Assembly: GCA_964035545.1 (NCBI GenBank)
Contig: OZ037766.1
Coordinates: forward strand, 4,069,722-4,133,721
Direction: 5' to 3'
Length of the DNA: 64,000 nucleotides
From: Bugula neritina
Lineage: Eukaryota > Bryozoa > Gymnolaemata > Cheilostomatida > Bugulidae
In this document: one piece after another, positions 40,404-64,000 of the stretch
How the letters are laid out: the number at the start of each line of letters is the position of its first letter
Position numbering within the stretch: the first letter of the stretch is position 1
Position numbers and translations under genes: made by a program
Notes under the pieces: model-generated
The model's database searches: none
What the model was told of the DNA's origin: nothing
Seen by the model: only the letters and a program-made list of their open reading frames with translations

Positions 40404-43400
40404 CTGATGGTACATGTCTAGATGCATTTAAAACTTGAAATACATACGTATGCAATAAGTATGACAAAACTAGTAGTAGTAACTGCAATGAGCTATGTTT
40501 ATTATTCCAAAAAAATTAATGTGCTGCACTTATGCATTTTTATATGTAGTAATAATACTACGGTACCTACAAAAATATAAAATATTGTGTGCGATCTTGT
40601 GCTACATTATAATACTAATAAAATGCAAATATCAATATTCCTATTATTGTATAAATACTATCTAAACTCTAAAGTCTAAGGACTATACCTGAGATCTAGT
40701 GAAGATGATTATGCTGAGTCATGAGAAACAACATTCCTAATGAGCAGAAGGCAGTCGTGAACTTATCTGCTTAGCAGGTCACATGACTAGTTTACACCTG
40801 CACCACTTACAAACGTTGTGCAAACACACCACCACGCTACACTGGCTAAATAGCTCTATATCCTAGTGACCTAGTCGCTATAGGCATAGCCTAGGTGTGG
40901 AATTATGAACACATTTGTGTACCTACCTTTACTTTCTTATAGTATCGCAACCATAGGCTTATCTAAATGGTAATTGAGCTAATTTAATCAGGAGACTTTC
41001 TGTAGATCAAAACATTTGCCCTCACTCACCTAGGGTTTATTCTGTACAATCAGCTCTCTCAAGTAGATTTCTGATCAATGCACTCTCAGTAACTGATAAT
41101 GTATACTACCAAATGAATCCAACAGTTCAACTGTACTGCGCATTGCTTGTGGTTATTGCCAGTTATTATAGTCATAAAGTTGATTTCTGCATTATTGACT
41201 GCGAGTGGGGAGGGGATGATGAACGATGAGCCAAGGGGTGGATAACATAATTAACAACTTTTAGTAAATACATTTTATTTAAATAACTCTAACACAGCTA
41301 GTTTAGATTAGCTCTACCATATACAAAAATGATTGTTTTTAAATGTAAATTTATTATACTGTAAAGTATAATTACACTTTTCATGCAACCCCCAACTTGG
41401 CTGCACATAAATCCACCACTTACATGCAACCCTAGATCAATAAGGCACTCAAAGTAGCAAATGCTATGAATAGGTTATGCTAAGGGAAAGAATCTGCTTG
41501 TTTATGTAGCTCTTCAGATAACAACAATCCAAAACAATGCCAGCAGAAAAACTTCAAGAGACTTTGCTACTTAATGTTCTTCACACAATAGGCATTAAGA
41601 AATTAATTAAGTTGAATTAGACAGTATATCAATAAGTTTAGAGATAAAGGTGTAGAAACTAAACCATTATGACTTTATAGCACAATTTATTATATTTTGT
41701 ATTCACAATACTAGAAGTTGAACACTGCTATTTTATTTTGGTTTTTTTGTTTTAAATTTATGTAGTTTGAGCCATTAGAGTTTTGGAGCATGAAATAAAG
41801 TTATTCATAGTATATAAAACTTGGAGTCAAAATATCCTTGCATGGTATATCACTTACAATGTATTGGAAGGAATTATTACAGTCTACACTCTACACAGTA
41901 ATATGTATATACATTTAGTTATATGCATTTAATGTGTTTGCTGATGTTATAGTCTAAGCAACTAATTGTGTTTTTATTTGATGTTTTGTTGGACAATTAT
42001 CTACCATTTATTGTCACACATAAAAATAACAATGCTGTACTGATGTTGCAGATATTATATTTTATTTATAGCTTTCTGACTATTTTAGTCATGCAGGTAT
42101 ACCAATTTATTATGCAAGAGATTAGGCTTACAAAAGGAACACAACTTCAAATTAAACAATATAATTAGACACCCAATAGGCACATAGCAGGCATGTAACA
42201 TTTATACCTTTAATACACAACTATTATTAGATGGCAATAGAGCCAAACTTTTCAATATAATCATAAAATTATTTTAAACTGCACATCATTTGACTATAAG
42301 ATTATTTGCTTTTGTATAGTTTTATAAAAAATATTAATTCCAGCATAACTGTGTTTTTATACCTAACTGCAGCTAACAGGGATAACAGTAAATAATATGT
42401 TAAATTATAATCTAGTCCAATTTCATTTATTTGATAATTACAATGCATTATAATAATCACAAAAACTTCAAAATATATAGCTGCAATTACTTTATAAATT
42501 AAAGAGCTAATGTGCATGCAAGTGAATAAAAAACTCTTTTACTGTACAATATTTTGTATTGCTTTTGAAAGAATTGCACCATCCAAGGTTTGTTGTGATA
42601 TTACTTCATATGTAAGTTAATCAGCATTCATAGATCAAAATTGTACATTTATTTTTTTATTAAATTTCAGCTTATACATGTTATCTGAAATTATTTTGTT
42701 TTTATAATATAAGAATATTTTTTTATAATATAACTGCTTTCTAATGCTTACAATTTTATTAACTTGCAAAAATAATTTCTTTGAACCATCAACATTACCA
42801 ATTTTGCAGCATGATATTTTTATTTGAATAAAGACACGTGAAAATTAGTAGCTCATATAGTCTGCAATAAGCAAATTATTTCTATTATATAGTTTTTATT
42901 AAAGTGATAACTGGAAGCTCCATGTTTGTCATTAACATTTTGATGGTGAGTATTATACTTCTAATCATAACCCTTTTCAATTTTAAGCTACACACACTAC
43001 ACATATTTTCAGTTATATAAAATTTCTTTACAAAAAGTATGCTCTAATTTTATAAGAGAGTTCTTTAAAATCTCTTTTCTTGTGAAATCTCCTGATCCAA
43101 GGGTGTTTTTAACTGCAGACCGGAGACTGTTTTTTAATCATGCATGTTTGCAACATGCGCGATTTGAGGGCTAACATGCTTGCAGAGCAGGAGCAAATAT
43201 GACCCTTATCGATGTCACTAATGTCCCTGTTGAAATTCTAATCCATGAGCTAAGATTTACTAGATCGACATATGAACTACTAAATCTCGGATGTTCTATA
43301 TATTTTTTAAAAAACAGTAGCAAATCGTTGATAATTATTATGACAATATGAGAGTTTTCCTCCCTACTTATATGCTAATAATGCTGGAGTTATCCCCTTA

Positions 43401-43549
43401 CAATTATTTGATTGTGGTGCCTTTATTATCATCGGCACATGTTTAAAAAGGAACGAAAATATCAACATCGAATCACCAAACTAGTAGTATTTTCCTTGAC
43501 CTAACAACAAGATGGCTGTCTGTTAAATTGCCAATAGTTTTGAAATAAT

Positions 43550-46265
43550 ATGGTGCTTCTAAGAAGTTGCTGCTGTTGGTGGGAGCACAATGATTCCCTA
43601 AAGCGGGGCAGTTATGCATCGTGCATCTATTCAACTGTAAGTTTTTTTTATCAATATCTATTCACAATATATTTGAATTATTTACCAACAGGTAGAACTT
43701 GGAACATAAACTTAAACTCGAAGTTAGAGGTTTAGGCATTTTTTAATTTAGAGTTTTGACCTACTTAGTTAAACTCACTTGTATTATAATCATCATTATG
43801 TGCAATGACCATTATGGCATTGTTTTGTTTTTATACTAGATCTTTTTCTAATTTTGATGGTGCATGTTTGATGCAAAATATTAATCTTAATCATAATCAT
43901 AATCATAATGTGGTATAATTATATCAAATTGAAATTCAACATGAATACGAATATCAATATCAATATGAATATCAAATTCAATATGTGTTTATATAAATTA
44001 ATTGGTGTTAATCTATTGTATAATAATAATATTAATTATGAATATATGTGCTTGTAAATTTTGAAAACCAAAAAGTGAAAATCGAATGGCTCATGACTCA
44101 TAAGCAATCACTAATCACTTCAGTGACTGATCACTCAGTGAGGAATGAGTATTACCGATAGTGTTAGCCGTTAGTTGTTAGACATTATCAATATTATAAT
44201 TATTATATAAAACTGAATAAGAATTAACGCCTTCATATTTATGCTTCAGAATGTAAATTATATAATTTTATTGGTTTAATATTATGTAGTATTTTTTATT
44301 CTCATAAGCTAGCATTATTTAGCTTTAATTGATAGACATAATAATAGTTGTTAATTTGCAGACTGTGTCCCAAAAAGCCAATATTCTAATTCTAATAGTT
44401 ATAGATTAATAAGAATCATAATTGATTTTTAATATTTTGTTGTTGAAAATATAAATGATTTTTTACTGTAAAGCTCACATTAATTTATTAAATAGAAATT
44501 TGAGCTTGTATGAAAATTAATCAAAAATATCATTGATTTAAACCAAGCAAACTATGCTACACTGTTGCAGTGAAATACTAGTATGTTTGCAGATTGTTAG
44601 GTGATTGGTGCTGTTTTCAGTAAAAATGAAATGTAGTTAAAGCTTCAGTGATGGTAATTTTCAATTCGTAGCATTTATTTTCTATGTTACTTGTGTTTAG
44701 ATTGTCGGCGCATTCCAACTGATTCTTGGTGGCTGGGCAATATACAAGACACTGTGGATTAGGTATTCCCCAAACAGAGATGAGAGATGGGAGCCAAATG
44801 AGTTGGAGTATTGGTTTCCTCCAGGTGATACCAGATGTATTTTTAAATTGAATAATTATTTTAGGTTTTGTCACAATTATCAGTAAAATATTCATAACAG
44901 AAATGAAAAATAATTGCTGTATTGTTGACTGTTTCTCTATTTTCACTTTAGGTTCTGACGCATTTCTATACATAGCCTTCCTATTTGTCATAGCCAAGCT
45001 GGTTGTGGGTATAATGTTATGGAGTGGTATAGAAAAGGTAGGTGAACAATATTTGTTTTCTTTTCAACAGAACTCGGTGTTTTGGATTACTTAGTACCTA
45101 TTATTATTCAATGTCAAGCCCTGTTTAAGCAGTCTACAATGCTATAAGTTTTGTGAATGCCTAAGTTTAAACTTTTTTTGCAGGGGGAATATATTCGGTC
45201 GAAGAACTATATTACTGCTTGGATTCTCACTAATGGCATATTTCAGTTTTATGTTCTGATAGTCACAGTCTATATCTGTGGATATCTGCAATATTACAGG
45301 CTATATGTAAGTTTGATTGTGTTGACTCTATGTATGTGTTAGTAAGCCAGGCAAGCTATTATGATTTTAGTATGTATACTAATGTTTATAATAATTAATG
45401 TTAATAATGCATTTTATTTCTGAGAATTAGTAAATTTTAATTTGGTAAACAAAATTTGTTGCAGTGTTTACAAAAATAGTAGTACTTTATTTTGCACTTT
45501 GTACTACTTGGTTATAACTCTATACTACTTGGTATATCTGAGCAGCCAGAGGTGAGATTACAGATATATGTATAAACAAAAGACTATGTGTAGCATGTAA
45601 CATACAGACTGATATTTGCAATATTTACACTTTTCATAACCAGTGAACTCAATACATTACAGCTGGTGATATATTTTGTCCTATTTTTTGCAAGAACCTT
45701 GTCGAGCTATGCAGGTGCATTGGAGTGCACTTGCTAATTGGTGTTTGGGTTGTAGGACATCTACTTCCAAAACAGAGGTATGGTCTTGGGGATATGGTTT
45801 GGTGTTGTCGACATGGCCGTCATGTTCTGGGCCATAATATGCGTCATTTCCTTCTACCAACAGCTTGAAGAATACGAGTTTGGCATGTATAAGAAAACTA
45901 AGAGAGCTCTGTGGAACTTTGACCTTGGTTTGTATATAATGTTGACTCGCCAAAAAACTAGTCGACATGAATTTTAGCAAAGCTAGATAAATTGTTGGGC
46001 ACAATTTTGTGAAATATTTTTTAAGCATCTACATACTTCTTTAATGCAACATTTGGGTTTTTGTACTTGACTTTACACTCTTCATCATCAAGTTTTAATT
46101 GAATAGCTTATGTTCCTTTCATTAGGTTTGAGTGTAAGATCTGGTAGCTTCGTTGGCACGTCTCGACCTCCATCAACGGCCTACTCCTTTGAATCTCTGG
46201 CTGTTGAACAAAAACCCCGGAGTCTAGCCTTAGACACTTACGGAGTTAACAGTAGTGCTGTGTAG
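43550..46265 (+). CDS. Four-transmembrane protein of unknown function
   Basis: Exons 43550-43636, 44701-44824, 44952-45037, 45184-45306, 45756-45927, 46126-46265 sum to 732 nt, 243 residues. A short cysteine-rich N-terminus (MVLLRSCCCWWEH) precedes four hydrophobic segments at about residues 24-49, 74-97, 108-132 and 148-170, then a cytosolic-type tail of ~65 residues ending SSAV. The topology recalls small tetraspan families such as LAPTM or Pasiflora, but no signature is decisive and I do not assign it. The C-terminal S-x-V is a class I PDZ-ligand pattern. The donor of exon 5 (GTTTGT) is weak, though phase and the next exon fit. A tiny upstream ATG reading frame at 43512 ends after four codons. 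Confidence 0.75.
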
Positions 46266-47000
46266 TGGACATTGTCAGCATATTCTATGTCCCTTTCTAA
46301 AACTTGAAAACATTCGAAGCAACTCATGCCAAATAGTTGAGATTGGAATAGCAGAATTTGCAATTCTCAAAAGAAGATTATACATTTGGTCTATTCTCAT
46401 ACAAGCATTAACATAGATATGTATAGACTAGTTTATGTATTACAATGCTTAGTTATATAGATTTGGTAATATACATCTTATTTTTTTATTTAATGTTTAT
46501 GTATTGCAACTACTCGTTAACCAAGGTTGTAACATAGTATTCTTATCTCAGTGGTAGTATGGGTTGGGAATGAGAAATCATATTTTCATTCAGGTTTGAC
46601 ATAATATTTAGAGTTTGACTGTGTTTTATGTATCCATTTTCAAATCGTTAATTCCACTATACGCATTCCATTTGTATATATTACACAAAATAATAGTATT
46701 TAACATTGTATTATATTATGCTATATTGCAGTATATTGAATTTTTAATCATATTATACACATGTGTTCATCTGCTTGTATCTATAATTTTATCACAGCCT
46801 AAAACACAATCATTATAAAATAGAACAGGTAAAAAATGATTCCTGAATTGTTTCTAGTCTACAAATCATCATTTCTAAAGTCATTAGAGGTATGTATTGG
46901 AATAAACGCTGGAAGGTTAGTTTGTAATGCATCATGTAGGTTATAGATTAGGACTAAATGATCTCCAATAGAACGAGGACAAATGGTTCCAATGAAACTT
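46266..47000. other. Convergent intergenic region, no gene seen
   Basis: AT-rich sequence between the 3' ends of the four-TM gene and the xylose isomerase gene; it contains both 3' UTRs but no exon. Confidence 0.45.
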
Positions 47001-62341
<15,341 letters not shown>

Positions 62342-63837
62342 AACTATGCATAGAATGACAGTGCAGTGAGATGAGACTGTAGCAGCTTGCAGAAGTGAAA
62401 CCTCGCAGGATAATACATGCAAAGAGTATAAAACCCGCACAACTAAAATCTGACTTATCTACAACCGTAAAGTAAATATACGGAGGCGGATATGGTAGAT
62501 AAATTACTGAAGATGGAGGGCAAAAGTAGCATCATGCGTTGCTAACGAAAAATGCTCTAGGTTCACAACTTTGAATACTTTTTCCAGCGCTTTTCTGGCG
62601 TTGGACTGGTTAAATAAAACTGGAATATAAAGGTTAGCATGATTTTACGCATTTTTGCATTGATTTGATGTTCATTGTAACTATCAAAGTGAAGTTATAA
62701 TGTAAAGAAAAATAGCCTAAATTGATTTTCAATTTGAATTTGATATTTCAAAATCTATCTCAAAGTCTACTCAGGCTCTTAACCTTAAACTTTAGGCAAA
62801 TTTGAGTTTGTAGGCTAAATATTTATGCTTATACTGGGGCTTTTTCACTTGTAGTAGACAAATAATAGTTTAAAAATCTAACAAAAAACGACTATTGTCT
62901 ATTCACTAAAATCAATTTTTTTAATTTAATGTGTATACATTTCTAATAGTAGTATATTTAGCGATTTTATTTACAGTTTTACTAACTTTACCACGTTTAG
63001 TTTTTAAACAATTCATTTTTATTTCATCTGTTGCATTTACATGTAGTAATTCATGAGAAAATTGCTAATAGAACACTAATCAATTAATAGATTAAAATAT
63101 TCTGTTTTTATCATGAAAAAATATATATGCTTTGTTTAATTTTTTGAGCTTTATGGCAAAGTGTGGCTCTGCAGATGGTTATCGTTATGACATAATGATA
63201 ACCTATGCAGTGATTTAGTATAAACTTTAATGAAGACAATCAGTTCAGCTCAAAGCTTCAATTAAAAAAAAGTAACAAAATGAGCTATGAATTTATGAAT
63301 TTATAATCTTATTTTTTATTTTTTTGTGAACTATTTTAATGCTAGGCTATCTAGAAGACCAAAGTGAAGACTTAATTGGTAATTAATATTTTTTTCTGGT
63401 TATCTTTAATTTTATAGAGTTTTGTGTTCATATATTTTTCCAAACTGTTGCCAGTAACAATTTGGTAAACTGTCACTATATTATGGTATATTCTACACAA
63501 CCTATTCTAATATTATTCTGCACAATCACATTGATCATTGCTAATTAAAACAGCTTAATGGAAATACAAGTATTTGGTTTAATTATAACTTTCAACTGTA
63601 TTGTTTAATTAGGTGATTATTGCTTTTTTATCATATATCAGTTTTAAAATAATATGTTCCAGCTATTGGGAAAATCAGAGTGTGGGTTTTTTCATTATTT
63701 TGTGCAATTTTTAAACTTTAGGTGAAAGGAATTTTTGTTTATTCTGACTGTTATATTTTTATAGAGCTCATATAAATATCGATCATCATTTTGAAAAATG
63801 CTAGTAAACAGTTGTAACACCAGTCTTTGTTTGTAGT
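62342..63837. other. Upstream region of xylose isomerase, no certain gene
   Basis: It contains the xylose isomerase promoter and probably the start of a divergent plus-strand gene. A short reading frame starting at ATG 62492 and a donor-like AAAG|GTTAGC near 62633 are possible pieces of a first exon, but neither is secure. Confidence 0.3.
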
Positions 63838-64000
63838 TCCACGTTTGTGGGTAAATATTGAAGATGTAATGGGTGATAGCTGTCTGCCTGCATCTCGTGG
63901 GGGTCGGCCCAGCTCCTCTGCTGGGGTTCATGTTACAGATATACCTGCAGGTAAAAGCAATCCTTCTCCAGTTGCAGTAGATGAAACTGAGTTGCTCATT
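63838..64000 (+). CDS. Probable exon of an unidentified gene, cut by the window end
   Basis: A TTTGTAG acceptor at about 63837 is followed by a frame (phase 2) open to the window end: PRLWVNIEDVMGDSCLPASR and onward, serine/proline-rich (GGRPSSSAGVHVTDIPAG). Composition is more GC-rich than the flanks, as expected of coding sequence. The product is not recognised. Confidence 0.45.

Larger units (their letters stand above)
34785..43549. other. Gene-poor 8.8-kb stretch
   Basis: No splice-supported coding exon was found between the EFA6-type gene and the four-TM gene; both transcribe away from it, so it holds their promoters and perhaps non-coding first exons. It contains a poly-C run at about 35881, a heptamer array at 39481-39714 and a SINE at 40187-40403. 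Confidence 0.45.

Overview
The window is a piece of an AT-rich invertebrate animal nuclear genome. Every recognised protein gene is split by GT-AG introns, ribosomal protein uS11 and ZSWIM8 are of animal type, and tRNA-derived SINEs, a hAT-like non-autonomous transposon, an LTR retrotransposon and many intronic minisatellites lie between and inside the genes. The phylum cannot be fixed from the sequence alone; a lophotrochozoan-like invertebrate is a weak guess.

Layout. 1-~515: the 3' end of an apparent reverse-transcriptase-type element fused to the 3' four-fifths of a U2 snRNA gene. 904-1210: a hAT-like MITE. 3723-5274 (+): a secreted or GPI-anchored Ly6/three-finger protein in 4 exons. 6815-20249 (-): a full-length ZSWIM8 (Dora/EBAX-1) orthologue in 29 exons, 1780 residues, the substrate receptor of the Cullin-RING ligase for target-directed microRNA decay. 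~22922-24822 (+): RPS14/uS11 with C/D snoRNAs in three introns. ~25050-26520 (+): a spliced non-coding host transcript carrying further members of the same two snoRNA families. 27268-34784 (-): an EFA6/PSD-type Sec7-PH protein, 11 exons, 608 residues, whose Sec7 domain lacks the catalytic glutamate. ~34.8-43.5 kb: gene-poor, with a SINE and a heptamer array. 43550-46265 (+): a four-transmembrane protein, 6 exons. 47001-62341 (-): a xylose isomerase, 14 exons, 461 residues, whose first intron holds a young LTR retrotransposon (55920-62009) with identical-looking 474-bp LTRs, one gag-like ORF and no pol. 63838-64000 (+): a probable exon of another gene running off the window.

The genes do not form a functional pathway. 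The notable links are structural. The RPS14 locus and the following non-coding transcript share snoRNA families in the same order, suggesting a duplicated host locus that lost its coding role. Several intronic minisatellites are tandem copies of a neighbouring exon end plus its 5' splice site. The retrotransposon has stretched the first xylose isomerase intron to about 8 kb.

All exon models come from reading frames, splice consensus and remembered family sequences; all summed CDS lengths are multiples of three. No database search was run.
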